Shown here: positions 1-9,772 of the stretch, one piece after another
How the letters are laid out: each line of letters begins with the position of its first letter
Numbering within the stretch: the first letter of the stretch is position 1
Origin: Agrobacterium tumefaciens
GTDB taxonomy: Bacteria; Pseudomonadota; Alphaproteobacteria; Rhizobiales; Rhizobiaceae
Length of the DNA: 64,000 nt
NCBI RefSeq assembly: GCF_013318015.2
Contig: NZ_CP115841.1
Span: 1,674,001 to 1,738,000, forward strand
Direction: 5' to 3'
The notes under the pieces: generated by a model
The model's database searches: none
What the model was told of the DNA's origin: nothing
Seen by the model: only the letters and a program-made list of their open reading frames with translations
Position numbers and translations under genes: made by a program

Positions 1-1168
1 CTGCGAAACCAAGTTCACGTTCCATTTCGGCTTCCGCCGAACGGATGGTCTGGGCGATCTGGTCTACGGTCTTTGGTGCCTGCGATACTGCTTGTGCAGG
101 CTGAACTGCGGCCGGAGCGGGAGCAACGGCCGCGGAAGGACGGATAAGCGGCTTGGCGGCTGCGGCGCGCATATCGGCAATGTTCTGTTCGCCAACGCCT
201 GCAACGCGGTCGATGCCGGTCGCGACGACGGAGACGCGGATGAGACCTTCAAGTGCCTCGTCGAAGGTTGCGCCGAGGATGATGTTGGCATCCGGATCGA
301 CTTCTTCGCGAATACGGGTAGCCGCTTCGTCGACTTCGAACAGGGTAAGATCGCGACCGCCGGTGATGGAGATCAGGAGGCCCTGTGCGCCCTTCATCGA
401 GGTTTCGTCGAGCAGCGGGTTGGCGATTGCCGCTTCCGCAGCCTGCATCGCACGGCCCGGACCGGAAGCTTCGCCAGTACCCATCATTGCGCGGCCCATT
501 TCACGCATGACCGAGCGAACGTCAGCGAAGTCGAGGTTGATGAGACCTTCCTTCACCATCAGATCGGTAATGCAGGCAACGCCGGAATAGAGAACCTGGT
601 CAGCCATGGCGAAGGCATCGGCAAAGGTCGTCTTGTCGTTGGCAATGCGGAAGAGGTTCTGGTTCGGAATGACGATCAGCGTATCGACGGACTTCTGCAG
701 TTCCTCGATGCCCTGTTCGGCAAGACGCATGCGGCGACCGCCTTCGAAATGGAAAGGCTTGGTAACGACGCCGACCGTCAGGATACCCTTGTTGCGGGCA
801 GCCTGTGCGACGACAGGTGCAGCACCCGTGCCGGTACCACCACCCATGCCGGCAGTGACGAAGCACATGTGGGTGCCGTTCAGGTGATCGATGATCTCAT
901 CGATGCATTCTTCAGCGGCGGCGCGTCCGACTTCCGGCTGGGAACCGGCACCGAGACCCTCGGTGACGTTGACGCCGAGCTGGATGACCCGGTCTGCCTT
1001 CGTCATGGTCAGAGCCTGCGCATCCGTGTTGGCGACGACGAAATCGACACCCTGGAGGCCAGCCGTGATCATGTTGTTGACAGCGTTACCGCCACCGCCG
1101 CCCACACCGAAAACAGTGATGCGTGGCTTCAGCTCGGTGATATCAGGCTTTTGCAGCTGTATCGTCAT
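1..1168 (-). CDS. ftsZ: Cell division GTPase FtsZ (3' end outside window)
   Basis: Tubulin-like GTPase that polymerises into the Z ring at midcell. Read on the minus strand from the ATG at 1168, the frame is open for 389 codons to the window edge with no stop. The protein starts [17 protein letters not shown], followed by the glycine-rich [14 protein letters not shown] segment and the tubulin signature [10 protein letters not shown] near residue 110. An AAGGA ribosome site lies 8 bases before the ATG. It is the last gene of the ddlB-ftsQ-ftsA-ftsZ unit, 92 bases after ftsA. At 389 residues it has already passed the length of E. coli FtsZ, so a long C-terminal linker typical of alphaproteobacteria is expected beyond the edge. 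Confidence 0.97.
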   Translation of the reverse strand, partial: MTIQLQKPDITELKPRITVFGVGGGGGNAVNNMITAGLQGVDFVVANTDAQALTMTKADRVIQLGVNVTEGLGAGSQPEVGRAAAEECIDEIIDHLNGTHMCFVTAGMGGGTGTGAAPVVAQAARNKGILTVGVVTKPFHFEGGRRMRLAEQGIEELQKSVDTLIVIPNQNLFRIANDKTTFADAFAMADQVLYSGVACITDLMVKEGLINLDFADVRSVMREMGRAMMGTGEASGPGRAMQAAEAAIANPLLDETSMKGAQGLLISITGGRDLTLFEVDEAATRIREEVDPDANIILGATFDEALEGLIRVSVVATGIDRVAGVGEQNIADMRAAAAKPLIRPSAAVAPAPAAVQPAQAVSQAPKTVDQIAQTIRSAEAEMERELGFA

Positions 1169-1260
1169 TTTACCATTCCTTCTTTCTCTGGCCGCATCGC
1201 CCCGCTGGCCGATTCTTGAAAACTCAACTTGGAAACCTCAGGCTCACGCCACGAGGCCAC

Positions 1261-2592
1261 TCAGAAACTCTCTTTCAGCCATTGCCCTACCCGGGCTATC
1301 CGGCCGCTACCCGTACCAAACGGCGAGAACATTCCGCCTTGCGCCGCATGAATTTCGATGTCCGCCACCTGCGGATAGATCATCAGTCCGCATGCGGTTG
1401 AAAATGCCGGTCCCTTTGCCGCAACCGGAAGACCCGCAACCCCCATGGGGCGGCCGATACGAACGTTGCGGGCAAGAATGCGCCGTGCCGTTTCCGGCAG
1501 CCCCGTCAGCTGGCTCGCGCCGCCCGTCAGGACAACACGTTTGCCGACGATGGGGCTGAAGCCGGACTTCTGGATACGATCACGGATCAATTCCAGCGTC
1601 TCTTCGATACGCGCCCGCACGATGCGGGTAACAAGTGCCCTTGAAACTTGCGATGGTTGATCGCGATCATCTTCGCCAATCGGCGGGATCGAAATCATGT
1701 CGCGCTCATCCGCGCCATTCAGCAAAGCCGAACCATGCACCACCTTCAGTCTCTCCGCATCTTCGATTCGTGTCGAGAGGCCTCGTGCAAGATCTGTCGT
1801 AACGTGATGGCCGCCAAGGCCGATCGCGTCGGTATGAATGAGACGGCCTTCGGCGAAAACCGAGATCGTCGTGGTGCCGCCGCCCATGTCGATGGCGGCA
1901 CAGCCAAGCTCGACCTCGTCATCGACCAGTGCCGCAAGACCGCTGGCATAGGGCGTCGCCACCATGCCCTCGACCGAGAGATGCGCGCGATTGACGCAAA
2001 GCTCGAGGTTCTTCAGCGCCGTGCGTTCGACAGTCACCACATGCATGTCGACACCGAGAAGATCGCCATACATCGACAGCGGATCACGAATGCCGCGCTC
2101 GCCATCCAGCGAATAGCCTGTTGGTAGCGAATGCAGGATCGCCCGGTCCTGACGCATGGACTGCTGGCTCGCCGCCACCAGAACCTTGCGCAGGTCGCTT
2201 GCTTCGACTTCCTGTCCGCCGAGATCGATGCTCGCGGTATAGATGTCGCTTGCCAGCCTGCCGGCGGAAACATTGACGATCAGGCTGTCGACGGTCAGGC
2301 CTGCCATGCGCTCGGCCGCATCCACCGAAAGACGGATCACGCCTTCGAGCGCGTCAAGATCGGCGATCACGCCGGATTTCACACCGCGCGAGCGCTGGTG
2401 ACCAATGCCGATGATTTCCACCTTGTGGGTGCGACCCGGCAGGATTTCGCTTTCCTGGCGCGGCGTCAGCCGTCCGATCATGCAAACGACCTTGGTCGAG
2501 CCGATGTCGAGCACCGAAACGATGTGGCTGCGCTTGGAAGACAGCGGCTTCAGACGAGGCAGACCGAAATGGGAAGAACCAAAAAAGCTCAT
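1261..2592 (-). CDS. ftsA: Cell division protein FtsA
   Basis: Actin-like ATPase that tethers FtsZ filaments to the inner membrane and recruits later divisome proteins. The 443-residue product has the phosphate-1 motif VLDIGSTKVVCMIG near residue 27, the phosphate-2 region AAIDMGGGTTT in the middle, and an adenosine-type motif VVLTGGASQL towards the C-terminus. It ends in a short basic, aromatic tail (IARVGQWLKESF) that resembles the membrane-binding helix of FtsA. Its start overlaps the end of ftsQ by 4 bases, which implies translational coupling. The position between ftsQ and ftsZ is the standard dcw order. Confidence 0.96.
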   Translation of the reverse strand: MSFFGSSHFGLPRLKPLSSKRSHIVSVLDIGSTKVVCMIGRLTPRQESEILPGRTHKVEIIGIGHQRSRGVKSGVIADLDALEGVIRLSVDAAERMAGLTVDSLIVNVSAGRLASDIYTASIDLGGQEVEASDLRKVLVAASQQSMRQDRAILHSLPTGYSLDGERGIRDPLSMYGDLLGVDMHVVTVERTALKNLELCVNRAHLSVEGMVATPYASGLAALVDDEVELGCAAIDMGGGTTTISVFAEGRLIHTDAIGLGGHHVTTDLARGLSTRIEDAERLKVVHGSALLNGADERDMISIPPIGEDDRDQPSQVSRALVTRIVRARIEETLELIRDRIQKSGFSPIVGKRVVLTGGASQLTGLPETARRILARNVRIGRPMGVAGLPVAAKGPAFSTACGLMIYPQVADIEIHAAQGGMFSPFGTGSGRIARVGQWLKESF

Positions 2593-3521
2593 GTGTTCTT
2601 CTCCGCTTTCTTGAGTGCCTTCGTGCGTGCATCTACCGCCGTCTGGCGGCGCTCTGCTGCACCTTCGGTCAACTGGATCGTGGTGCGGTCCGTCAGACGC
2701 AGATCGACGGCAGCGACATCACGCGACAGAACCTTTTCCTCGAGATCGAGCCGTGCCAGCAATTGCAGTGCCTGCGGCAGGTTCTCTTCCGGCAGCTTGA
2801 CGACGATGCCGTTGTCGAGATGCAGATCCCAGCGGCGGCCGGCAATGCGAACATAGGCGCGAACGCGGTTGCGAATTTCCGGCCAATCGGCCAGTTGCGC
2901 TACGAAACCGGCAGCACCCGTTTCCGCGTCACGTCCGACGAAAAGCGGCAGGGCGGCAAATTTATTGTCACGCAGCGGCGCGATCACGCTGCCGCTTTTT
3001 TCGATCAGCGACAGTTCCGTGCCATGCTGCCAGATGCCGAAAGCTTCACGCTCCTTCAGGCGAACCTCAACCGTCTTCGGATAGACCTTGCGGATATCGA
3101 CATCTTCGACCCAGGGAAGCTGGACGAGCTTGCGGCGTGCCGCATCGATATCAAGCGCAATCAGGGAGGTGCTGCCGTCTAGGCCGAGAAGCTGGAAGAC
3201 TTCGATTTCCGATGTCTGCAAATTGCCGGATACCTTCACGTCCTCAACCGCAAAACCGGCGGCCGAGGTCGTGGTCTGGGTGACGATATTCGTATGTCCG
3301 CCAAGCGACATGCCGTAAAGCCCGATCACCGCGTAAAAGGCAACAGCCGAAATCGTGCCGGTATGGGCGGGAATGTGGATGCGTCCGGTCGCAAGGCTGA
3401 CACCGAAACGCACGAAACGACGCAGCGGACGCGGTAGCACCCTGCGATCGTCGGCATTTGCCGTCGCCACGAATTGCTCGCGCTTTTTTGCCGTCGACTT
3501 TTTGCCGGTCACCGCAAACAC
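2589..3521 (-). CDS. ftsQ: Cell division protein FtsQ
   Basis: Bitopic divisome protein that links FtsZ-ring proteins to the periplasmic FtsL/FtsI machinery. The 310-residue product has a basic cytoplasmic N-terminus, one membrane segment around residues 50-75 ([19 protein letters not shown]), a POTRA domain beginning at [11 protein letters not shown] with the [14 protein letters not shown] segment, and a periplasmic beta domain. The start overlaps the end of ddlB by 13 bases and the end overlaps ftsA by 4, so the three are almost certainly one transcript. The length is typical of rhizobial FtsQ. Confidence 0.94.
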   Translation of the reverse strand: MFAVTGKKSTAKKREQFVATANADDRRVLPRPLRRFVRFGVSLATGRIHIPAHTGTISAVAFYAVIGLYGMSLGGHTNIVTQTTTSAAGFAVEDVKVSGNLQTSEIEVFQLLGLDGSTSLIALDIDAARRKLVQLPWVEDVDIRKVYPKTVEVRLKEREAFGIWQHGTELSLIEKSGSVIAPLRDNKFAALPLFVGRDAETGAAGFVAQLADWPEIRNRVRAYVRIAGRRWDLHLDNGIVVKLPEENLPQALQLLARLDLEEKVLSRDVAAVDLRLTDRTTIQLTEGAAERRQTAVDARTKALKKAEKNT

Positions 3522-4435
3522 GAAGCGTCCTCCACCATCCAGCTGACAAGGTTACCAAAGGAGCGGCCAGCATGGGCCGCCATTTCCGGCACCAGGGAGG
3601 TCGGCGTCATGCCCGGCTGCGTATTCACTTCAAGCCAGATAACTTCGCCATCTTCTGAGAAGCGGTCGTCGTAACGAAAGTCTGAACGGCTTACGCCACG
3701 GCACCCGATCGCCCGATGCGCCATAACCGCCAGTGTTTGAATTTTTTGGTAAATTTTTGGTGAAATTTCTGCCGGAATGACATGCTTTGAGCCACCGGCT
3801 GCGTATTTAGCGTCATAATCATAGAAATTGTGACCCAGCGGCACCACTTCCGTCACACCTAGCGCCTCGCCGTCGAGCACGCCGCAGGTCAGTTCGCGAC
3901 CATGGATGTAACGCTCGACCATGACGTGATCGCCGTAACGCCATTCGGACGAGGTAAGGATTTGCGGCGGATGCGACTGGTCTTCCTTGACGATCACCAC
4001 ACCGAAGCTCGAGCCTTCGCGCACCGGCTTCACGACGTAGGGCGGCGCAAGCGGATGTTCGCTGGTGAATTCGAACCGGTTCATGACGCGTTCGTCAGCC
4101 ACCGGAATGCCAGCAGCCGCAGCCACTTTCTTGGCCTGCGCCTTGTCCATGGCAAGTGCAGAAGCGAGCACGCCGGAATGGGTATAGGGAATGGCGAGAT
4201 ATTCGAGAATGCCCTGAATGGTGCCGTCTTCGCCGAAGGGGCCATGCAGCGCATTGAAGGCGACATCCGGGCGCAGCTCGCCGAGTACGGCGGCGATATC
4301 GCGCCCCACATCGACCCGGGTGACCTTGTACCCCTCGCCCTCAAGGGCGAGCGCGCAAGCGTTCCCGGACGAGAGGCTGACCGGCCGCTCCGACGAAAAC
4401 CCACCCAAAAGAACAGCTACGTGCTTGCCGCCCAT
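3509..4435 (-). CDS. ddlB: D-alanine--D-alanine ligase
   Basis: ATP-grasp ligase that joins two D-alanines to make the dipeptide added by MurF. The frame is open back to 4513, but I chose the ATG at 4435: it gives the usual N-terminus [20 protein letters not shown] and has an AGAGGT ribosome site just upstream. That gives 308 residues, the normal length. Visible motifs are the N-terminal substrate loop ([13 protein letters not shown]), the ATP-grasp loop [12 protein letters not shown] and the metal-binding [14 protein letters not shown] near the C-terminus. It is the first gene of the ddlB-ftsQ-ftsA-ftsZ unit and has its own upstream region with a CtrA-like site. Confidence 0.95.
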   Translation of the reverse strand: MGGKHVAVLLGGFSSERPVSLSSGNACALALEGEGYKVTRVDVGRDIAAVLGELRPDVAFNALHGPFGEDGTIQGILEYLAIPYTHSGVLASALAMDKAQAKKVAAAAGIPVADERVMNRFEFTSEHPLAPPYVVKPVREGSSFGVVIVKEDQSHPPQILTSSEWRYGDHVMVERYIHGRELTCGVLDGEALGVTEVVPLGHNFYDYDAKYAAGGSKHVIPAEISPKIYQKIQTLAVMAHRAIGCRGVSRSDFRYDDRFSEDGEVIWLEVNTQPGMTPTSLVPEMAAHAGRSFGNLVSWMVEDASCLR

Positions 4436-4947
4436 CGATACCTCTGACACCAAATCTCCGCTACGAACCGCACCGGAACCAACCGAATTTGACGAACGGT
4501 GATTCTGGCACATGATCCTTGAGATCAGTTAAACGCCATTAAGGTTAATGAATCGTTTACTTTCGTTAACCGCCGCGCCCAACATGCCAGTTCCATTAAA
4601 GAATCAGCATCGATCCGAATTACCTCCTTGGAATCAGAGAGTTGGACGGATTGCAACATGCAGGTTTTCAATGATCGGAAATACAACGAGGGTGCCGCAC
4701 ACTTCTATCCCTGATAAAGACAAGGCGAAAACGTTAACGGATGACGCTTTTCCCCAGCGAAAATTATCTGACGTTTCAGCATTTTAAATCCGTCGCCTGA
4801 ATCAGTCTCTCAATCTTGAGACTGCGTCCTCGCACACGCTGCGGTCCCTGTCGTACCAGCCGATCACATTGTCCGCATTATTTCTTTTTTAGCATTCCAA
4901 AAGAACAAAAATTGCGTTAACGCAGTCAATGCCTCCCAAGGCATGAC
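4436..4947. other. Divergent intergenic region between ddlB and the MHS transporter
   Basis: This 512-base region is AT-richer than its surroundings. It should hold the promoter of the ddlB-ftsQ-ftsA-ftsZ unit (minus) and that of the transporter (plus). The CtrA-like motif at 4545-4559 is the only element I can name. A 79-codon plus-strand frame at 4548-4787 has no ribosome site and no recognisable content, so I do not call it. I saw no convincing -35/-10 pair. Confidence 0.5.
4545..4559 (-). promoter_or_regulatory. CtrA-like binding site upstream of ddlB
   Basis: Read on the minus strand this is TAAA, seven bases, then TTAA, one base off the CtrA full-site pattern TTAA-N7-TTAA. It is about 110 bases upstream of the ddlB ATG. 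It includes a GAATC, the type of site methylated by CcrM (GANTC). A closely similar sequence lies upstream of mraZ (21604-21618). Binding is inferred from the pattern only. Confidence 0.45.
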
Positions 4948-6282
4948 ATGCAATCATCCAAAAATGGGACCAAAACCATGACTGACGCGATATCTCCGGT
5001 ATCGCCGACAGCTGGCAATTCGAACGTTGTAAAGACAAATTCGCCTGCACGAGTTCTCACTGCCAGCCTGGTCGGCACGACCATCGAGTTTTTCGATTTT
5101 TACGTTTACGCCACGGCCGCAGTGCTCGTGTTTCCGACATTGTTCTTCCCGAACAATGATCCGATGACGGCACTTCTGGCATCCTTCGCCACCTTCTCCA
5201 TCGCCTTTTTCGCCCGCCCGCTCGGCGCCGTCGTTTTCGGCCATTATGGTGACCGCGTCGGCCGTAAAGCTACGCTTGTCGCCGCTCTGCTGACCATGGG
5301 CGTATCGACGGTCGTGATCGGCCTTCTGCCGTCCTATGAGACAGCCGGTGTTCTGGCACCTCTGTTGCTGGCGCTTTGCCGCTTCGGTCAGGGCTTCGGT
5401 CTTGGCGGAGAATGGGGCGGCGCGGTCCTGCTGGCCACGGAAAACGCTCCTCCCGGCAAGCGCAGCTGGTACGGGATGTTTCCGCAGCTCGGCGCGCCCG
5501 TCGGTCTGTTCCTCTCCTCCGGCGTCTTCTGGATCTTGCTGCACTTCATGTCGCAGGAAGCGCTTCTGAGCTGGGGCTGGCGCATTCCCTTCGTCGCTTC
5601 AATCATCCTGATCGCGGTTGGCATGTGGGTTCGTCTGTCGATCACCGAAACGCCTGCGTTCCAGAAGGCAATCGAAAAGGAAGAACGTGTTGCCGTGCCG
5701 GTCGTGGAACTGTTCCGCAACCACAAGCGCAGCCTCGCGCTCGGCACTTTCGTGGCGCTGGCTACCTTCGTGCTGTTCTATATCGGTACCGCCTATCTGC
5801 TGTCCTACAACGTCAAGGTTCTGAAAATCCCGTTCCTCGACGCACTTGAAGTGCAGATCATGGGCTCCATCGTTTTCGGCATCTTCATCCCGATCGCCGG
5901 CAAGCTCGCTGAGCGCTTCGGCCGTCGCGAAATCCTGATCCTGACGACGGTGCTGATCGGCCTGTTCTCGTTCCTGCTGCCTACCCTGATGACAGGCGGC
6001 GAAGGTTCGATCTTCATCTTCGCGGCTCTTGCGATGACGCTGATGGGCATGACCTACGGCCTGATCGGAACGGCGCTTGCCGCCCCCTTCCCGACAAGGG
6101 TGCGCTACACCGGCTCGTCCATCACCTTCAACATGGCAGGCATCTTCGGCGCATCGCTGGCACCCTACATCGCCACATGGCTGCAGGTGAATTACGGCAT
6201 GGGATATGTCGGATATTACCTCTGCGTATCCGCCCTCATCACGCTCGCCTGCATTCTTCTGTCCCGCAAGGATGAAGTCTGA
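4948..6282 (+). CDS. MHS-family MFS transporter (metabolite:H+ symporter type)
   Basis: Inner-membrane secondary transporter of about 444 residues with 12 predicted membrane helices. The N-terminal TTIEFFDFYVYATAA segment and the loop GHYGDRVGRKATL are typical of the metabolite:H+ symporter branch (ShiA/ProP/KgtP relatives), as is RFGQGFGLGGEWGG in helix 5. The substrate cannot be told from sequence; carboxylates are common in the family. An ATG at 4978 (MTDAISPV) is an alternative start; the one at 4948 has AAGG seven bases upstream. It is transcribed against the surrounding dcw genes, is flanked by its own terminator at 6306-6336, and splits ddlB from murB. Confidence 0.85.
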   Translation: MQSSKNGTKTMTDAISPVSPTAGNSNVVKTNSPARVLTASLVGTTIEFFDFYVYATAAVLVFPTLFFPNNDPMTALLASFATFSIAFFARPLGAVVFGHYGDRVGRKATLVAALLTMGVSTVVIGLLPSYETAGVLAPLLLALCRFGQGFGLGGEWGGAVLLATENAPPGKRSWYGMFPQLGAPVGLFLSSGVFWILLHFMSQEALLSWGWRIPFVASIILIAVGMWVRLSITETPAFQKAIEKEERVAVPVVELFRNHKRSLALGTFVALATFVLFYIGTAYLLSYNVKVLKIPFLDALEVQIMGSIVFGIFIPIAGKLAERFGRREILILTTVLIGLFSFLLPTLMTGGEGSIFIFAALAMTLMGMTYGLIGTALAAPFPTRVRYTGSSITFNMAGIFGASLAPYIATWLQVNYGMGYVGYYLCVSALITLACILLSRKDEV

Positions 6283-6305
6283 GCGACAGGCCACTAAAAG
6301 ATCGA

Positions 6306-6336
6306 GGCCGCGAAATCACCTTTCGCGGCCTTTTTT
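6306..6336 (+). terminator. Rho-independent terminator after the MHS transporter
   Basis: A perfect 10-bp stem (GGCCGCGAAA and TTTCGCGGCC) with a 5-base loop is followed by six T residues. It starts 24 bases after the transporter stop codon on the plus strand. Confidence 0.9.
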
Positions 6337-6351
6337 CGTCTGTGATGATCC

Positions 6352-7194
6352 TCAAGCGATAATTTGACGGCCACCTTTCGCGCCCGACGAACAGATGCGA
6401 TTACGCCCGCCACGTTTCGCCTCGTAGAGCGCCATATCCGCATTGTGCATGACCTTCTCGAAAATCTCCCTGTTCCCGCGCAAGGCCACACCTATCGAGA
6501 TGGTGGTACTGATCTGCAAATCCTGAAAATGAACCGTTGTCGTCGCGATCTTCTCACGGACGCCTTCGCACTGTTCCAGGAACCGGTCCGGGGCAAGGGT
6601 GTGGACGACGACAAACTCTTCACCGCCCATCCGCGCCACATGAGCGGCTTCATCGAAACCTTCCCGAATTGTCTTGGCGACACTGGAGATAACCATGTCA
6701 CCAGCCAAATGGCCGTAGCTGTCATTCACGGACTTAAAATGATCAATGTCGATAAATGCGACGCAATACGGCGTGCTCAGGTGAACGCAATTCGAATAAA
6801 GACCTAGCCGGTTGTGAAGACCTGTCAGAGCATCAGTCTGGCTGAGCTGGGCAAAACGCTCGTGTGACTGGATCAGTAACTGCATCTGCCTCGCATTGAG
6901 CCAGCAAATTAAAAAACCGACGGTGAAAGAGATTGTCGTACTAAGGACCAGGCCGATTGTGAGCCCATTGCTCAAGTCCGAGACCAGGTCCAACTGCGCC
7001 ATCGTCAGGATCGCAACGACACAGATAACGGCGGCTATGGAAGCGATCAGGCAAGCCAATCGAAATGATGACTGTACCGGGTCAAGCCGACGCCATCCAT
7101 CCGGTGTCGCCACGGTGAATGTCGTTATCGCGACGAGTTCGCTTAAAAAACGTGAGAAGTGTCCGCTTACGCGATCGGCAATGAAAATGCTCAT
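6352..7194 (-). CDS. Membrane-anchored GGDEF-domain diguanylate cyclase
   Basis: Predicted to make the second messenger cyclic di-GMP from two GTP. The 280-residue form starts at the ATG at 7194, which has GGGTGA at a good distance; the frame also extends to a TTG at 7224. Two hydrophobic segments lie around residues 45-65 and 80-100, followed by a short coiled linker and the GGDEF domain from about residue 120 (TDALTGLHNR, IDIDHFKSVND, and the active-site signature GGEEF at about residue 190). No RxxD inhibitory site is visible just upstream of GGEEF. No sensor domain is recognisable beyond the membrane part. It lies inside the dcw cluster but is separated from murB by a terminator. Confidence 0.88.
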   Translation of the reverse strand: MSIFIADRVSGHFSRFLSELVAITTFTVATPDGWRRLDPVQSSFRLACLIASIAAVICVVAILTMAQLDLVSDLSNGLTIGLVLSTTISFTVGFLICWLNARQMQLLIQSHERFAQLSQTDALTGLHNRLGLYSNCVHLSTPYCVAFIDIDHFKSVNDSYGHLAGDMVISSVAKTIREGFDEAAHVARMGGEEFVVVHTLAPDRFLEQCEGVREKIATTTVHFQDLQISTTISIGVALRGNREIFEKVMHNADMALYEAKRGGRNRICSSGAKGGRQIIA

Positions 7195-7304
7195 AAATAT
7201 CACCCAAGCAGTAGAGTGGCGCAACGCTGCCTCTCCCGTAATCTAAATACTGCTTATAGATAAAAACTATTGATCGACCGTTACCCTTCGCCAAGGATGA
7301 TATG

Positions 7305-7340
7305 AAACAAAAACTCCTGGCCGCTTGGTGCTGCCAGGAG
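7305..7340 (-). terminator. Rho-independent terminator after murB
   Basis: On the minus strand an 8-bp perfect stem (CTCCTGGC and GCCAGGAG, loop of 11 bases) is followed directly by TTTTTGTTTC. It lies about 55 bases beyond the murB stop codon and closes the mraZ-to-murB transcription unit. Confidence 0.85.
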
Positions 7341-7394
7341 AGATATGAAACGGCTAACGCAGTTGCTCATGGCAATCGCGAGGCATCGCAATTT

Positions 7395-8360
7395 TCAGGC
7401 GCCGAGGAAGGGCTCCACTTCGCGACCCGGCATGAATAGCCCAAGCCGTTTGATTTCCCACTCCAGCCGAATGCCCGACTTCTCGAACACGCGCTTGCGA
7501 ATGGTCTCGCCCAGATATTCCAGATCGTAACCGGTCGCATGGCCAGTATTGATCATGAAATTGCAATGCAGCGATGACATCTGCGCACCGCCGATGACCA
7601 GACCGCGACCGCCCGCTTCGTCGATCAGCTCCCAGGCGGAATGACCTTCGGGGTTCTTGAAGGTCGATCCACCGGTCTGTTCACGGATCGGCTGCACGGT
7701 TTCGCGGTGGTGACGCACGGCGTCCATATCGGCGCGGATCTTCGCGCGGTCTTCCGGATAACCCTCAAACAGGGCGCCGGTGAAGATAAGACCAGCATCG
7801 GCGCCGGAGTGGCGATAGCTGTAATCCATATCGGCATTGGAGAGCACATGCTGGTTGCCCTGACGGTCCACCGCATAAACCTCCACGACACGCTCACGCG
7901 TTTCACCGCCGTTGGCGCCCGCATTCATGCGCAGAGCGCCGCCGATGGAGCCGGGAATACCGTAATAGAAATGGAAACCGCCAATGCCATTATCCATGGC
8001 CATCGCGGCAATATGCTTGTCCGGGCAGATCGCGCCTGCCTTGATGCGGTTTTCACCCGAAAGCTCCACCGAGCCGAAACCTTTGGCGGAAAGACGGACG
8101 ACGACACCTGGAATGCCGCCATCGCGCACCAGAAGGTTCGAGCCGACACCGACCACGGTCAACGGCACGTCCTCCGGCAGGATTTTCAGGAATGTAACCA
8201 GATCGTCGGTATCGTGCGGCTGGAACATGACTTCCGCAAGACCGCCGGCTCTGAACCACGTCACGCGGTCCATGGGCGCATCCGGTGTCAGACGTCCCCG
8301 CAATTCCTTTACCCCGTCGCCGAGCCTCCCCAGCAATTTAACCCCATCGACCTGTCTCAT
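7395..8360 (-). CDS. murB: UDP-N-acetylenolpyruvoylglucosamine reductase
   Basis: FAD-dependent enzyme that reduces enolpyruvyl-UDP-GlcNAc to UDP-MurNAc with NADPH, the second committed step of peptidoglycan synthesis. The 321-residue protein has the substrate-entry motif [11 protein letters not shown] near residue 35, the FAD-binding [19 protein letters not shown], the segment [20 protein letters not shown], and the late [17 protein letters not shown] segment carrying the catalytic serine. Its length matches short type II MurB proteins. The start overlaps the murC stop by 4 bases. It is the last gene of the upper dcw unit, just before a terminator. Confidence 0.96.
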   Translation of the reverse strand: MRQVDGVKLLGRLGDGVKELRGRLTPDAPMDRVTWFRAGGLAEVMFQPHDTDDLVTFLKILPEDVPLTVVGVGSNLLVRDGGIPGVVVRLSAKGFGSVELSGENRIKAGAICPDKHIAAMAMDNGIGGFHFYYGIPGSIGGALRMNAGANGGETRERVVEVYAVDRQGNQHVLSNADMDYSYRHSGADAGLIFTGALFEGYPEDRAKIRADMDAVRHHRETVQPIREQTGGSTFKNPEGHSAWELIDEAGGRGLVIGGAQMSSLHCNFMINTGHATGYDLEYLGETIRKRVFEKSGIRLEWEIKRLGLFMPGREVEPFLGA

Positions 8361-9772
8361 TCAGACTTTCCTGATATGCTCTTCAATTCCGAAGGCAGCG
8401 CTGCCGCCCATTGCGTGATATTTCCGGCCCCCAAGAGAACCACGAAATCGCCCGGATTCGCAATGCCTGCAACCATTGACGCGAGATCTTCCCGTTTTTC
8501 GAGAAAACGGGCATCGCGATGGCCGGCAGCCTTGATTGCGGAGACCAGCGCTTCCGAGCTTGCGCCCTCGATCGGATCTTCGCCCGCTGCATAGACCGGA
8601 GCAAGAATAATCGTATCGGCATCGTTAAAACAATGCGCGAAATCATCGAACAGGCTGGAAAGGCGGCTGTAGCGGTGCGGCTGGTGCACGGCGATGATGC
8701 GGCCCTTGCAGGCTTCGCGCGCAGCCGCGAGCACAGCCTTGATCTCAACCGGATGGTGACCGTAATCGTCGAAGACCTGCACGCCATTGGCTTCGCCCGT
8801 CAGCGTGAAACGACGCTTGACGCCGGCAAAGGAGGCGAGGCCCTTCTTGATGTCCGCTTCCGAAATACCGAGACGATTGGCGACGGCAATCGCAGCCGTT
8901 GCGTTCGAAACATTGTGGCGACCGGGCATCGGCAGGACGAGGTCCGTGAAGGAGAATATCTTGCCGGTGCGGCGCCGGCGAATTTCCACATCGAAGATAG
9001 ACCGCGTGCCATCGATGCGCACATTCGAAAACCGCACGTCGGCCTGTGGGTTCTCACCATAGGTGATGACCTTACGGTCTTCGATACGCCCAACCAGAGC
9101 CTGCACCTCGGGATGGTCGAGACACATGACGCCGAAGCCGTAGAACGGAACATTCTCCACGAATTGCCGGAAAGCAGCGCGCACGGCGTCGAAATTGCCG
9201 TAGTGGTCAAGATGTTCCGGGTCGATATTGGTGATCACGGCCACATCGGCCGGAAGCTTCAGGAATGTGCCATCGGATTCATCGGCCTCCACCACCATCC
9301 ACTCGCCCTCGCCCATGCGGGCGTTGGTGCCATAGGCATTGATGATGCCGCCGTTGATCACGGTCGGGTCGAGATTGCCGGCTTCCAGCAGGGTCGCGAC
9401 CATCGAGGTCGTCGTGGTCTTGCCGTGCGTGCCACCGATGGCAATGGCGTTGCGGAAACGCATGAGTTCAGCCAGCATTTCGGCACGGCGAACGATCGGC
9501 AGGTGTTTTTCCCGCGCGGCGATCAGCTCCGGATTGTTCTTCTTGATCGCGGTGGAAACGACCACGACCTCGGCATCACCGAGATTATCCGCCGTGTGGC
9601 CGACGAAGACCTCGATGCCCTTGTCGCGCAGGCGCTGCACATTGGCGCTGTCGGCCTGGTCGGAGCCCTGTACGCGATGACCGAGATTGTGAAGCACTTC
9701 GGCAATGCCGCTCATGCCGATCCCGCCTATGCCGATGAAATGGACAAGGCCTATGGCTTTCGGCATCTTCAT
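8357..9772 (-). CDS. murC: UDP-N-acetylmuramate--L-alanine ligase
   Basis: Cytoplasmic Mur ligase that adds the first L-alanine to UDP-MurNAc using ATP. The 471-residue product begins with the Rossmann-like [17 protein letters not shown] segment and the ATP-binding P-loop [12 protein letters not shown] near residue 115. The central domain has [12 protein letters not shown] and [12 protein letters not shown], and the C-terminal domain has [10 protein letters not shown] and VHQPHRYSR, all diagnostic of MurC. It overlaps murG by 4 bases upstream and murB by 4 bases downstream, so the three are translated from one message. Confidence 0.97.
   Translation of the reverse strand: MKMPKAIGLVHFIGIGGIGMSGIAEVLHNLGHRVQGSDQADSANVQRLRDKGIEVFVGHTADNLGDAEVVVVSTAIKKNNPELIAAREKHLPIVRRAEMLAELMRFRNAIAIGGTHGKTTTTSMVATLLEAGNLDPTVINGGIINAYGTNARMGEGEWMVVEADESDGTFLKLPADVAVITNIDPEHLDHYGNFDAVRAAFRQFVENVPFYGFGVMCLDHPEVQALVGRIEDRKVITYGENPQADVRFSNVRIDGTRSIFDVEIRRRRTGKIFSFTDLVLPMPGRHNVSNATAAIAVANRLGISEADIKKGLASFAGVKRRFTLTGEANGVQVFDDYGHHPVEIKAVLAAAREACKGRIIAVHQPHRYSRLSSLFDDFAHCFNDADTIILAPVYAAGEDPIEGASSEALVSAIKAAGHRDARFLEKREDLASMVAGIANPGDFVVLLGAGNITQWAAALPSELKSISGKSE

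Noticed and set aside
92..1219. Long plus-strand open frame opposite ftsZ (375 codons)
   Set aside because: It is the shadow of ftsZ in a high-GC region. The minus-strand frame gives a perfect FtsZ, and the plus-strand product resembles nothing.
4548..4787. 79-codon plus-strand frame in the ddlB upstream region
   Set aside because: No ribosome site, odd composition, and it overlaps the likely promoter and the CtrA-like site.
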